NCBI RefSeq assembly: GCF_022436485.1
Contig: NZ_JAKUDO010000001.1
Span: 744,001-808,000, forward strand
Origin: Agrococcus sp. ARC_14
GTDB lineage: Bacteria; Actinomycetota; Actinomycetes; Actinomycetales; Microbacteriaceae
Reading direction: 5' to 3'
DNA length: 64,000 nt
Translations under genes and position numbers: made by a program
Notes under the pieces: model-generated
Seen by the model: only the letters and a program-made list of their open reading frames with translations
The model's database searches: none
Told to the model about the DNA's origin: nothing
Shown here: positions 38,358-46,179 of the stretch, one piece after another
How the letters are laid out: every line of letters begins with the position of its first letter
Position numbering within the stretch: the first letter of the stretch is position 1

Positions 38358-38864
38358 ATGACGCACACGATCATCGACAGTCCCATCGGCCCGCTCACGC
38401 TCGTCCGCGAAGACGCGGGCCTCACGGGTGTCTACATGCCCGGCCATCGACCCGCGCCCGACGAGGCGACGTTCGGCGAGCGCGACGACGACGCCTTCGC
38501 GGATGCGGTGCAGCAGTTCGGCGAGTACTGGGCAGGGGAGCGCACCGGCTTCGACCTGCCGATGGCGCCCGTCGGCACCGACTTCCAGCTGCGCATCTGG
38601 AACGCGCTCGTCACGATCCCCTACGGCGAGACCCGCACCTACGGCTGGATAGCCGCGCAGATCGGCCATCCGACAGCGGTGCGCGCGGTCGGCCTGGCGA
38701 ACAGCCGCAATCCACTGTCGATCCTGGTGCCGTGCCACCGCGTGGTGGGTGCGAGCGGAGCCCTCACGGGCTACGCGGGCGGCGTCGAGCGCAAGCGCTT
38801 CCTGCTCGACCACGAGGCCGGCTCCGCGCTGGATGTCGCGACCGGGCTAGATTCGGTCGCGTGA
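38358..38864 (+). CDS. Methylated-DNA--protein-cysteine methyltransferase, copy 1
   Basis: A suicide repair enzyme removing O6-alkyl groups from guanine. 168 residues: N-terminal domain TIIDSPIGPLTLVREDAGL, helix-turn-helix IPYGETRTYGWIAAQIG, asparagine hinge and the acceptor site VPCHRVV. A GAGGA ribosome site precedes ATG 38358. The last four bases overlap the start of the sigma factor gene (GTGA). A second, longer paralogue lies immediately beyond the sigma gene. Confidence 0.93.
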   Translation: MTHTIIDSPIGPLTLVREDAGLTGVYMPGHRPAPDEATFGERDDDAFADAVQQFGEYWAGERTGFDLPMAPVGTDFQLRIWNALVTIPYGETRTYGWIAAQIGHPTAVRAVGLANSRNPLSILVPCHRVVGASGALTGYAGGVERKRFLLDHEAGSALDVATGLDSVA

Positions 38865-39340
38865 CCCGTGCGCCCTTCGACTCGATCGTCGCGCAGCACG
38901 GCGCGAGGGTGTGGCGGGTGTGCAGGGCGCTGCTCGACGAGCCCGACGCGGACGACGCCTGGAGCGACACGTTCCTGGCTGCGCTCGAGGCCTATCCGGG
39001 CCTCGCGCATGACACGAGCATCGAGGGCTGGCTCGTGACGATCGCGCACCGCAAGGCCATCGATGTGCTGCGCCGGCGCTCGGGGCTGACGATCGGCGAC
39101 GTGCCCGATCGGCCGGCACCAGACTCGACCGTGCCGGGGCGCGCGCGCGACCTCGACCTCGCGCGGGCGCTCGCGCAGCTGCCGCAGCGCCAGCGCGAGA
39201 CCGTCGTGCTGCACCACCTCGGTGGGCTGCCGTTCACCGAGGTGGCGGCCGTCGTCGGGTCGTCGGCGGATGCGGCGCGGCGCGCCTCGTCAGACGGCGT
39301 GCGTCGGCTGCGAGAGCTGCTGGGGGAGCGCGATGCCTGA
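38861..39340 (+). CDS. ECF-type RNA polymerase sigma factor
   Basis: 159 residues with region 2 (IVAQHGARVWRVCRALLDEPDADDAWSDTF split over about 6-36; IEGWLVTIAHRKAIDVLRRR is 2.3-2.4) and region 4 (LPQRQRETVVLHHLGGLPFTEVA, SSADAARRASSDGVRRLR). GTG 38861 overlaps the stop of the upstream methyltransferase gene. A TAGATT six to seven bases before the GTG could be an internal promoter. No anti-sigma gene with a recognisable zinc site adjoins. The downstream methyltransferase start overlaps this gene by eight bases. Confidence 0.88.
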   Translation: MTRAPFDSIVAQHGARVWRVCRALLDEPDADDAWSDTFLAALEAYPGLAHDTSIEGWLVTIAHRKAIDVLRRRSGLTIGDVPDRPAPDSTVPGRARDLDLARALAQLPQRQRETVVLHHLGGLPFTEVAAVVGSSADAARRASSDGVRRLRELLGERDA

Positions 39341-39968
39341 GCGGTTCGACGAGCCGACACGCTCGCTGGCGGAGCCGGGGCTGGATGCGCTGCCGGGCTC
39401 GCTGCCGGCGCCGCCGCTCGACGCGCTGCACGCCCGGCTGATCGAGCGCGCAGCCGCGAACGATCTGCTCGACGTCGCCTACCGTCGGCTCGACACCGGG
39501 CTCGGCACACTGCTGCTCGCGGCGACGCCTGCGGGGCTGGTCTCCGTCACCTTCGACGGCGACGATCCGGATGCCACGCTGGAGCGGCTTGCCGCCACGC
39601 TCAGCCCTCGGGTGCTCGAGGCGCCCGCCAGGCTCGACGATGCAGCGCGCGCGCTCGAGCGCCTCATCGGCGGCAGCGCCCGCAGCTTCGACGGCGCGCT
39701 CGACCTCACGCTCGCGCACGGCTTCGGCCGGCAGGTCGTCGAGCGGCTGCGCGAGATCCCCTACGGCGAGACGCGCAGCTATGCGCAGGTGGCGCAGGCC
39801 GTGGGCTCGCCGAAGGCGGTGCGCGCGGTCGGCACGGCCTGCCGCAAGAATCCGCTGCCGATCGCGGTGCCCTGCCACCGCGTCGTGCGCAGCGACGGCG
39901 GCATCGGGCAGTACGCGGGGGGTGTGGAGGCGAAGCGGCTGCTGCTCACGATCGAGTCTGCAGCGTAG
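39333..39968 (+). CDS. Methylated-DNA--protein-cysteine methyltransferase, copy 2, with N-terminal extension
   Basis: 211 residues. The catalytic half has IPYGETRSYAQVAQAVG and VPCHRVV. The first 45 residues are an extra helical segment (LPAPPLDALHARLIERAAAND), absent from copy 1 and from typical enzymes. Since the gene overlaps the ECF sigma gene by eight bases, where anti-sigma genes usually sit, this extension could contact the sigma factor; that is inference. It could equally be an ordinary repair enzyme expressed under the sigma factor. Confidence 0.9.
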   Translation: MPERFDEPTRSLAEPGLDALPGSLPAPPLDALHARLIERAAANDLLDVAYRRLDTGLGTLLLAATPAGLVSVTFDGDDPDATLERLAATLSPRVLEAPARLDDAARALERLIGGSARSFDGALDLTLAHGFGRQVVERLREIPYGETRSYAQVAQAVGSPKAVRAVGTACRKNPLPIAVPCHRVVRSDGGIGQYAGGVEAKRLLLTIESAA

Positions 39969-39990
39969 GCCCGACGCAGTGGGCCCTCAC

Positions 39991-40025
39991 GCTCGTCGAG
40001 GAGGCCCGCAGGGTCGTATCGAGAC
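39991..40025. repeat. Dispersed palindromic repeat, copy 3
   Basis: GCTCGTCGAGGAGGCC...GTCGTATCGAGAC, a diverged unit of the same family, just upstream of the asparaginase promoter. Confidence 0.65.
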
Positions 40026-40035
40026 GCGACCCCAC

Positions 40036-40041
40036 TACCGT
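40036..40041 (+). promoter_or_regulatory. -10 box TACCGT of the asparaginase gene
   Basis: Seven bases before ATG 40049. Confidence 0.4.
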
Positions 40042-40048
40042 GGATCCC

Positions 40049-40966
40049 ATGCCCACCACCGCACTCCTCGCCGTCATCGAGCGCGACGGCTTCGTCGAGT
40101 CCGAGCACCACGGCGTCGCCGTCCTCATCGATCCCGACGGCGGCGTCATCGAGTCCCACGGCGACATCACCAACGCGTTCCTGGCCCGCAGCAGCCTCAA
40201 GCCGCTCTACGCCGCGGCGCTCATCGACGCGGGGCTCATCGAGCTCGAGCCCGCGCACGCGGCGCTCGCGAGCGCGAGCCACTGGGCCGATCAGGAGCAC
40301 ATCGACACGGCAGCGGCGATGGCGGCCGCCCATGGCGTCAAGGAGGACGCCCTGCGCTGCCCGCCCATGCGGGCCCCAGACGGCGCGCAGCGCCGCTTCG
40401 CGCACATGTGCGCAGGCAAGCACATCGCGCTCGCCGCCGCGGCCCGCAAGATGGGCGCCTCCGCCGACTACTGGGCAGACGAGCACCCGCTGGCCGCGGT
40501 GCTCCGCGACGGCCTCGCCGCCGCGACCGACGAGCCCATCCGCCAGCTCGCGCACGATGGCTGCGGCGCGCTCGTCTTCCCGACCACGCCCGTCGGCCTC
40601 GCCCGCGCCTTCCGTCGCCTGGCGCCGGACGGCAGCGGCGCGCACCGGTTCGTCGGCGAAGCCATCCGCGCCCATCCGACCCTCATCGACGGCGCGGGCA
40701 GGCCCGACGCCGTCGTGATCGCAGAGACCGGATGCACCACCAAGTTCGGCGCGGAGGGCACGCAGGCGATGGTCGCCCCCGACGGCACCACCGCGGTCGT
40801 GAAGACGGCAGACGGTGCGCGGCGCGCGGGCTCGCCGGTCGCGCTCGCGATGCTGGAGCGCGCCGGCGCGCTCCCTGCAGGCACCCTCGATCGGCTCGCC
40901 GAGCAGCTCGGCCTGCTGCAGCTGAGCGCCGACGTGCCCGTCGGACGCCTGCGCGTCGCGATCTGA
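40049..40966 (+). CDS. Asparaginase II family protein
   Basis: 305 residues of the Rhizobium-type asparaginase family, unrelated to AnsA/AnsB: RSSLKPLYAAAL, HMCAGKHIALAAAARKMG, DGCGALVFPT and ETGCTTKFG. The Ser-Lys pair in RSSLKP corresponds to the catalytic residues described for this family. Hydrolyses asparagine to aspartate and ammonia. Cytoplasmic, no signal peptide. Confidence 0.88.
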   Translation: MPTTALLAVIERDGFVESEHHGVAVLIDPDGGVIESHGDITNAFLARSSLKPLYAAALIDAGLIELEPAHAALASASHWADQEHIDTAAAMAAAHGVKEDALRCPPMRAPDGAQRRFAHMCAGKHIALAAAARKMGASADYWADEHPLAAVLRDGLAAATDEPIRQLAHDGCGALVFPTTPVGLARAFRRLAPDGSGAHRFVGEAIRAHPTLIDGAGRPDAVVIAETGCTTKFGAEGTQAMVAPDGTTAVVKTADGARRAGSPVALAMLERAGALPAGTLDRLAEQLGLLQLSADVPVGRLRVAI

Positions 40967-40987
40967 CCCGAGCCGAGGCGACTCGAC

Positions 40988-41191
40988 ATGGCGCTCGGGC
41001 CACGATCCGCTCTCGCAGCGACGACCGTGCTGCTCGTCGCCATGGGGGCCAGCGGCTGCATGCCCTCCGCCTGCACGACGGTCAGTGACACGCACACGCT
41101 GACGATCGAGCTGTCGGGATCCGACGCTGCCGTCGTCGAGTTCGCAACCGCTGTGCCGGAGCCCGAGGCGACGCTCCAGCTGCGGCTCTGA
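40988..41191 (+). CDS. Short putative lipoprotein, unknown
   Basis: 67 residues: a basic/hydrophobic signal with the lipobox GASGC (Cys 24), then about 43 residues ending LQLRL. It is short for a folded lipoprotein and may be a remnant of a longer one. No family, no clear ribosome site. Coding status is uncertain. Confidence 0.4.
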   Translation: MALGPRSALAATTVLLVAMGASGCMPSACTTVSDTHTLTIELSGSDAAVVEFATAVPEPEATLQLRL

Positions 41192-41206
41192 CGGGTAGGC
41201 CGCTGC

Positions 41207-41271
41207 TTCGATCGGCCTGAGCGGGGGCCGAGGCCACAATGGCGGTCGGTGGTGTGCTCAGGCCGATCGAA
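41207..41271. repeat. Long-arm inverted repeat in intergenic DNA
   Basis: TTCGATCGGCCTGAGC at 41207-41222 and its perfect complement at 41256-41271, with a 33-base spacer that itself can pair partly (CCGAGGCC...GGCGGTCGG). It lies between the small lipoprotein and the amidotransferase gene. Could be a bidirectional terminator or a protein-binding site. Confidence 0.7.
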
Positions 41272-41360
41272 CGCGCTGGTGCGAGTGGGGCCCTTGCGCA
41301 CGACTGGTGCTGGCGCGCAGGCCCCGTTCGGGCGCAGCTGCCCCATTCGGACAGGCCGTT

Positions 41361-42050
41361 CTAGAGCCGCTGCGCGCACGCCTCCGCGAACGCGCCGAAG
41401 CCGCGCTCGACGACGCCCAGCAGCGTGGCGTCGGTGGCGAGGTGCGAGCGCCAGCCGGCCACCGCATCCGCAGTCCTGAGCTCCGAGAGCGTCGGGCTCG
41501 CGACCGAGTCCCAGAGTCGCATCACGCGGTCATCGGCCTCGAGGTGGAACTGCATGCCGACGGCGGATCCGAAGCGGAAGGCCTCATTCTCGACGTGCTC
41601 GCTGCGGGCCAGCAGCGTCGCGCCAGGTGGCAGCGAGACGACATCGCTGTTCCAGCGCATCGCGCCGATGCGACCCACGTGGCTGCCCAGCCACGGGTCA
41701 GGCTCGAGCACGTCGATGTCGATGATGCCCACATCGTCGACCGCGCCCTCACGGTGTGTGCCGCCGAGCGCGCGGCCGAGGATCTGGTGGCCGAGGCACA
41801 GGCCCAGCACAGGGATCTCGGCGTCGATGGCGCGAAGCGTGAGGTCGGCAGTGCGCTGCAGCGACGGGAACGCGTCGACGTCCGCGGCGCTCATCTGGCC
41901 GCCGAGGATGACGACGCCGGCGAGCGCATCGAGCTCGGGAAGCGATTCGGGGAACACCGCCTCGCGCGTCGGCAGGTGCGACAGCAGGCTCGTGGCGTGG
42001 CCGCCCGTCTCGTACTCGATGTGCTTGATGAACAGGACGGAACGCGCCAA
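41361..42050 (-). CDS. Class I glutamine amidotransferase-like protein
   Basis: 229 residues. The nucleophile elbow is VLGLCLGHQILG and the His/Glu pair is MQFHLEADD, so the triad is complete. The partner synthase domain is missing, as in stand-alone GMP synthase-like amidotransferases that act on peptides or unknown amide acceptors. The start was placed at TTG 42050, preceded by the purine-rich AAGAGAGAGG; no ATG or GTG gives a full N-terminus. It is divergent from the alpha/beta hydrolase gene. Confidence 0.8.
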   Translation of the reverse strand: MARSVLFIKHIEYETGGHATSLLSHLPTREAVFPESLPELDALAGVVILGGQMSAADVDAFPSLQRTADLTLRAIDAEIPVLGLCLGHQILGRALGGTHREGAVDDVGIIDIDVLEPDPWLGSHVGRIGAMRWNSDVVSLPPGATLLARSEHVENEAFRFGSAVGMQFHLEADDRVMRLWDSVASPTLSELRTADAVAGWRSHLATDATLLGVVERGFGAFAEACAQRL

Positions 42051-42119
42051 TGCAGGGCCTCTCTCTTTGCGGGCTAGCCTAAGCGAGCGCACCAGACAGC
42101 ACAGCACGACAGGAGCAGC

Positions 42120-42878
42120 ATGACCGTCTTCGCGATGGCACCCGACGGTGTCAGGATCGCCCTCCACGAGCTCGGCGACCCGGAGGGCAGGCCGGTGCTG
42201 ATGATCCACGGCTTCTCCTCGAACGCGCGGCGCAACTGGATCGAGAGCGGCTGGGGCGAGAGCCTTGCAGCCGTCGGCCTGCGCGGCATCGCCATGGATC
42301 TGCGCGGCCACGGCGACAGCGACCGCCCCTCGATCGGGTACGCGGTGCAGCAGTTCGTCGACGACGTCGATGCGGTGCTCGAGCAGCTCGCTCTCGACGA
42401 GGCACCGGGCGCGATCGGCTACTCGATGGGCTCGCGACTGCTGTGGCGGCATGCGGGCACCCGGCCGCAGGCGTTCAGGGCGCTGGTGCTCGGCGGTCTG
42501 CCTGCGGGTGACCCGTTCCAGCGCTTCGACGTCGACCTGGCGCACCGAGCGCTCGCGGGCGAGGAGGAGCCGGGCCCGATGGAATCGTTCATCGTCGACC
42601 TCGCGGGCATCTTCCCGGAGCATGACGCGTCGACCCTCGTGACGCTCGCGGGCGAGGTGTCGCAGACGCTCTTCGACGCAGAGGAGGCGCCGCCGGTGGT
42701 GCCGACGCTGCTCATGACGGGCGACAAGGATCGCCGCGCAGACGACACCGAGACGCTGCTGCCGCTGCTGCAGGACGGCAGGTTCGAGGCGATCCCGGGC
42801 CGCAACCACGTGAACGCGCCGACCTCTGGCACCTTCCGGCGCACTGCATCCGCATTCATCGAGGAGCACATGCGGTGA
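42120..42878 (+). CDS. Alpha/beta hydrolase
   Basis: 252 residues: oxyanion region MIHGFSSNAR, MDLRGHGDSDRP, nucleophile elbow GYSMGS, Asp in MTGDKDRRADD and His in GRNHVNAP. A cytoplasmic esterase, C-C hydrolase or similar; substrate unknown. CAGGAG precedes the ATG. Followed by a strong terminator. Confidence 0.85.
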   Translation: MTVFAMAPDGVRIALHELGDPEGRPVLMIHGFSSNARRNWIESGWGESLAAVGLRGIAMDLRGHGDSDRPSIGYAVQQFVDDVDAVLEQLALDEAPGAIGYSMGSRLLWRHAGTRPQAFRALVLGGLPAGDPFQRFDVDLAHRALAGEEEPGPMESFIVDLAGIFPEHDASTLVTLAGEVSQTLFDAEEAPPVVPTLLMTGDKDRRADDTETLLPLLQDGRFEAIPGRNHVNAPTSGTFRRTASAFIEEHMR

Positions 42879-42910
42879 AGGCGGAGCAATCGCGCTCGTG
42901 ACAAGGTGCA

Positions 42911-42938
42911 GGGCCGGCTGAGTTCTCTCAGCCGGCCC
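42911..42938. terminator. Bidirectional terminator
   Basis: Perfect 12-bp stem GGGCCGGCTGAG with loop TTCT between the hydrolase gene (plus) and the regulator gene (minus). Confidence 0.85.
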
Positions 42939-43070
42939 CAGTCCCTTGCACCAAGCGAGGCGATTGGCCTTCGCTTCCGTTGACCGCCACAGCACTACGA
43001 TCAACGTGCGTCGAACGTATAACGGATTGGTAACGAGCGCGCCTAGATCTCGCTGTGATTCTGCTGTGGT

Positions 43071-43802
43071 TCAGAAGCGATCGGGGCTGGGTCCGCTGGC
43101 GAGCACCGTGACGTCGGCGTGCCGGTCGAAGCGGTAGCCCTCGCCGCGCACCGTGCGGATGATCTCGGCGTAGGCGCCGAGCTTCGAGCGCAGGCGGCGG
43201 ATGTGCACGTCGATCGTGCGCTCGTTCGGGCGATCCTCGGCGTCGGCCTGCCACAGGGCGTCGATGATGTCGCAGCGGCCGACCGTCGATCCCTCGCGCA
43301 GCACGATGTGCTGCAGCAGCTCGAACTCGCGGTAGGTGAGCGGCGAGACGTCGTCGCCGATCGCGACGCGCTTGCGCGTCAGGTCGATGACGATGCCGAG
43401 GTCGACCTCGGGAGCGGGCTGCTGCACCGCGGGGTCGCCGAGCGCTCGCCGCACGACGTCGACGTCGCGGCCACCGGAGCCGGCGGGGGCGAGCGCAACG
43501 GCAGCGTGGGTCTGGGCGCTCGGCGCCAGCTTGGAGGTGAGCGCGCGAAGCTCGCCGACGAGGCGTGCGAGCTCGATGCGATCGGCAGTGGCAGCGCCTT
43601 CGCCGAGTCCGACGTAGAGCACGAAGCCGCGCGCCTCGGAGCCCTCGGGGACGGCCCGGACCGGGCTCGGCGTCGCGGGCTGCTGCGGCGCGGGGGCCAC
43701 GGCACGGCGGGCGAGTGCGCTCGTGCCATGCGTGGCGGGGAGCTCGTAGGAGGGGCGGCGGGTGCGGGTGGCCAGCGGGGTGGCAAGAGCGGTGATGGTC
43801 AT
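43071..43802 (-). CDS. Orphan OmpR/PhoB-type winged-helix regulator
   Basis: 243 residues. The C-terminal 100 are a complete trans_reg_C DNA-binding domain: SPLTYREFELLQHIVLREGS, CDIIDALW, NERTIDVHIRRLRSKLG and IRTVRGEGYRFD. The N-terminal part is not a receiver: no phosphorylatable Asp pocket, but an Ala/Pro-rich linker (about 25-70) and a small alpha/beta segment (GFVLYVGLGEG...). GAAGG precedes ATG 43802. No histidine kinase adjoins. A long leader with a strong promoter, direct repeats, a short ORF and hairpins lies upstream. Confidence 0.88.
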   Translation of the reverse strand: MTITALATPLATRTRRPSYELPATHGTSALARRAVAPAPQQPATPSPVRAVPEGSEARGFVLYVGLGEGAATADRIELARLVGELRALTSKLAPSAQTHAAVALAPAGSGGRDVDVVRRALGDPAVQQPAPEVDLGIVIDLTRKRVAIGDDVSPLTYREFELLQHIVLREGSTVGRCDIIDALWQADAEDRPNERTIDVHIRRLRSKLGAYAEIIRTVRGEGYRFDRHADVTVLASGPSPDRF

Positions 43803-43894
43803 GATGAGCCTTCCGGCGTGCGGTCGGCGGCTGGTCCGTGCCATGTGGGTACGGGTGATGCAGCCGTCGACGCGAGATGTCGATCTGTCGTGTG

Positions 43895-43912
43895 CGAACC
43901 GGATCCGGTTCG
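43895..43912. promoter_or_regulatory. 18-bp perfect palindrome in the regulator leader
   Basis: CGAACCGGATCCGGTTCG, uninterrupted dyad symmetry, about 92 bases before the regulator start. It fits a dimeric repressor site or, without loop bases, a DNA rather than RNA signal. Confidence 0.5.
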
Positions 43913-43964
43913 GCGACCGCTCCGCGGGGAGGACCCAGCGGGGCTGCTCAAGCCAGAGGTGTGC

Positions 43965-43978
43965 GACGCGGAAGCGTC
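43965..43978 (-). promoter_or_regulatory. Leader hairpin downstream of the 31-codon ORF
   Basis: GACGC/GCGTC stem with a tetraloop. A second possible stem (CGAC-TCC with GGA-GTCG) lies beside it at 43981-44004. Both are between the short ORF and the regulator gene, where an attenuator would sit. Confidence 0.35.
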
Positions 43979-44020
43979 AGCGACTCCCCTTCAGGAGCGG
44001 TCGGACGGTGCGAGCTGTGC

Positions 44021-44116
44021 TCAAGCACACATTCGACGCATGGCGACCTTCGGCATCATCATGCCGTTCGTCCTGTTCGTCGCGAGGACGGACTGAGGGC
44101 GGAAGGTGGTCGTCAT
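44021..44116 (-). CDS. 31-residue leaderless ORF in the regulator leader
   Basis: Starts MTTTFRPQSVLATNRT, contains three consecutive Met codons and ends MRRMCA. It has 6 Met in 31 residues. The ATG lies seven bases after a GATACT -10 box paired with a TTGACA -35, so it is at the 5' end of the mRNA. Probably a leader peptide controlling the winged-helix regulator downstream; the Met cluster and terminal Cys hint at amino-acid sensing, which is inference. Confidence 0.5.
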   Translation of the reverse strand: MTTTFRPQSVLATNRTNGMMMPKVAMRRMCA

Positions 44117-44123
44117 GTCTGCC

Positions 44124-44153
44124 AGTATCGCTGGTTCGATCGAGCGATGTCAA
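44124..44153 (-). promoter_or_regulatory. Strong sigma-70 promoter of the regulator transcript
   Basis: On the minus strand TTGACA (44148-44153), an 18-base spacer, then GATACT (44124-44129). The best consensus promoter seen in the window. Confidence 0.7.
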
Positions 44154-44164
44154 ACAACGCAACA

Positions 44165-44181
44165 GTGTGACGAAGTGTGAC
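44165..44181. promoter_or_regulatory. Tandem GTCACAC direct repeats upstream of the -35
   Basis: Two exact GTCACAC repeats (minus strand), starting 10 bases apart, immediately upstream of the -35. OmpR/PhoB-type proteins bind direct repeats of about one helical turn, so autoregulation by the gene downstream is plausible. Confidence 0.55.
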
Positions 44182-44192
44182 GGAGACCGTGG

Positions 44193-44831
44193 TCAGTCTC
44201 CGACGGTGCCGTAGAGCCGGTCGCCGGCGTCGCCGAGGCCGGGCACGATGAAGCCGCGCTCGTCGAGGCGCTCGTCGAGCGCGCCGAGCACGATCGTGAC
44301 GTCGTGGCCCTCCATGTCGCGCTCGAGGCGAGCAAGCCCTTCGGGGGTGCCGAGCAGGCAGATCGCGGTGACGTCGACGGCGCCGCGATCGAAGAGGAAC
44401 TGCATCGCGCCGGAGAGCGAGCCGCCGGTGGCGAGCATCGGATCGAGCACGAAGCACTGCCGGTCGGAGAGGTCGTCGGGCAGCCGCTCCGCGTAGGTGG
44501 TCGGCTCGAGCGTGACCTCGTTGCGGGCCATGCCGAGGAACCCGACCTCGGCGGTGGGGACGAGCGCCGTCATGCCCTCGAGCATCCCGAGGCCCGCGCG
44601 CAGGATCGGCACCACGAGCGGTCGCGGCTCGGCGATCGCGACGCCAGTGGTCGTCGTGACCGGCGTGCGGATCTCCTTGGGGGTGACGCGCACGTTGCGC
44701 GTCGCCTCATAGGCGAGCAGGGTCATCAGCTCGCCGACGAGCGCGCGGAAGGTGGGGGAGGGCGTGGCCTCATCCCGCAGCACGGTCAGCTTGTGGGTGA
44801 TGAGCGGGTGGTCGGCGACGTGGACTCGCAT
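44193..44831 (-). CDS. upp: Uracil phosphoribosyltransferase
   Basis: Salvages uracil to UMP with PRPP. 212 residues: [37 protein letters not shown], and the PRPP-binding [17 protein letters not shown]; the C-terminal [12 protein letters not shown] is the uracil-binding end. A TAGCCT box lies seven bases before the ATG. Divergent from tadA. Confidence 0.97.
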   Translation of the reverse strand: MRVHVADHPLITHKLTVLRDEATPSPTFRALVGELMTLLAYEATRNVRVTPKEIRTPVTTTTGVAIAEPRPLVVPILRAGLGMLEGMTALVPTAEVGFLGMARNEVTLEPTTYAERLPDDLSDRQCFVLDPMLATGGSLSGAMQFLFDRGAVDVTAICLLGTPEGLARLERDMEGHDVTIVLGALDERLDERGFIVPGLGDAGDRLYGTVGD

Positions 44832-44838
44832 AGGGTTC

Positions 44839-44844
44839 AGGCTA
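44839..44844 (-). promoter_or_regulatory. -10 box TAGCCT of upp
   Basis: Seven bases before ATG 44831. Confidence 0.5.
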
Positions 44845-44921
44845 GTGGGCGCAGGCACGCGCCCGATGCCAGGTCTGTGCCGCGCAGGCACAGCGCCGGC
44901 ATGAGGCAGAGAGTGCTGTGA

Positions 44922-45392
<471 letters not shown>

Positions 45393-45454
45393 CAGGACGA
45401 CGGCGGAGGGGCTTCCTCAGCCAGCCGAACGGACGCGCGCTGGGCGCGGACGGT

Positions 45455-45718
45455 TCAATCCGTGGCCCGGCTGACGTCGGCGCTCGAGGGGCGCTTCGGC
45501 TCCAGCTGCTCGATGCTGTCACCTGCCTCGGCGGCGCGCTCCTCGGCGATGCGCTGCTCGTAGGTCGCGGGCCGCCAGATCTCGTCGAAGACCCCGAGGC
45601 CGCCCATGCGACGGGAGCGCTGCACGCTGGCGCTGTGCCAGATGCGAGGGCCGAGCGCGATGATCACGGCCGTGGCGCCGAGCACCAGCACCCATGCCGC
45701 GACGTCGACCCAGGGCAT
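45455..45718 (-). CDS. Small membrane protein, unknown
   Basis: 87 residues: one N-terminal membrane helix (about 5-24) and a soluble acidic tail (RIAEERAAEAGDSIEQLE). The start is ten bases after the stop of the upstream four-helix protein gene, so they are likely co-transcribed. No family recognised. Confidence 0.65.
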   Translation of the reverse strand: MPWVDVAAWVLVLGATAVIIALGPRIWHSASVQRSRRMGGLGVFDEIWRPATYEQRIAEERAAEAGDSIEQLEPKRPSSADVSRATD

Positions 45719-45727
45719 CCGCTCAGC

Positions 45728-46147
45728 TCACTGCCAGAAGACGGCGATCAGCAGGTTGAGCAGCGCGAGCCCGCCGGCGATGTGGAAGAACGTCTTGAGG
45801 CGGCGCTCGCCGACCTCGACGTTGCCCACCGAGACGGCCCCGCCCTGCTGCAGCGCTGCCTTCTCCTTGCGGATGGCGGTGGTGCGCAGGAAGCCGATGA
45901 GCGCGGCGATGAACACGACCACCGCGATGAGGCCCTTGATGCCGAGCTTCATGTGGTTGGCCTCGCCGTCGCCAGCCATCGCCAGGCCGTAGAGCGCGAT
46001 GCCCGAGACCAGCTGGATCGAGGCGCCGGTGAGCAGGATCGTGAAGTTGAATCCCGACTTGGCGCGCATCTGCAGGAAGAAGGTGCCGACGAGCAGGGCG
46101 AGGCCGACCATGTGAGCGGCGACGAGCAGCGAATGCAGGAAGTCCAT
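45728..46147 (-). CDS. Four-helix membrane protein, unknown
   Basis: 139 residues with four hydrophobic helices (about 5-25, 35-58, 67-87, 118-138), resembling small actinobacterial integral membrane proteins with no assigned function. A TAGGCT box six bases before the ATG supports a leaderless start. Probably forms an operon with the 87-residue protein. Confidence 0.75.
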   Translation of the reverse strand: MDFLHSLLVAAHMVGLALLVGTFFLQMRAKSGFNFTILLTGASIQLVSGIALYGLAMAGDGEANHMKLGIKGLIAVVVFIAALIGFLRTTAIRKEKAALQQGGAVSVGNVEVGERRLKTFFHIAGGLALLNLLIAVFWQ

Positions 46148-46153
46148 GCAGAC

Positions 46154-46159
46154 AGCCTA
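46154..46159 (-). promoter_or_regulatory. -10 box TAGGCT, leaderless start at 46147
   Basis: Six bases before the ATG of the four-helix membrane protein. Confidence 0.55.
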
Positions 46160-46179
46160 CACAACAGGATCCGGCAGCA

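Noticed and set aside
42946..43137. 63-codon plus-strand frame overlapping the end of the regulator gene
   Set aside because: Overlaps a conserved winged-helix domain antisense, with no promoter at proper spacing and no family.
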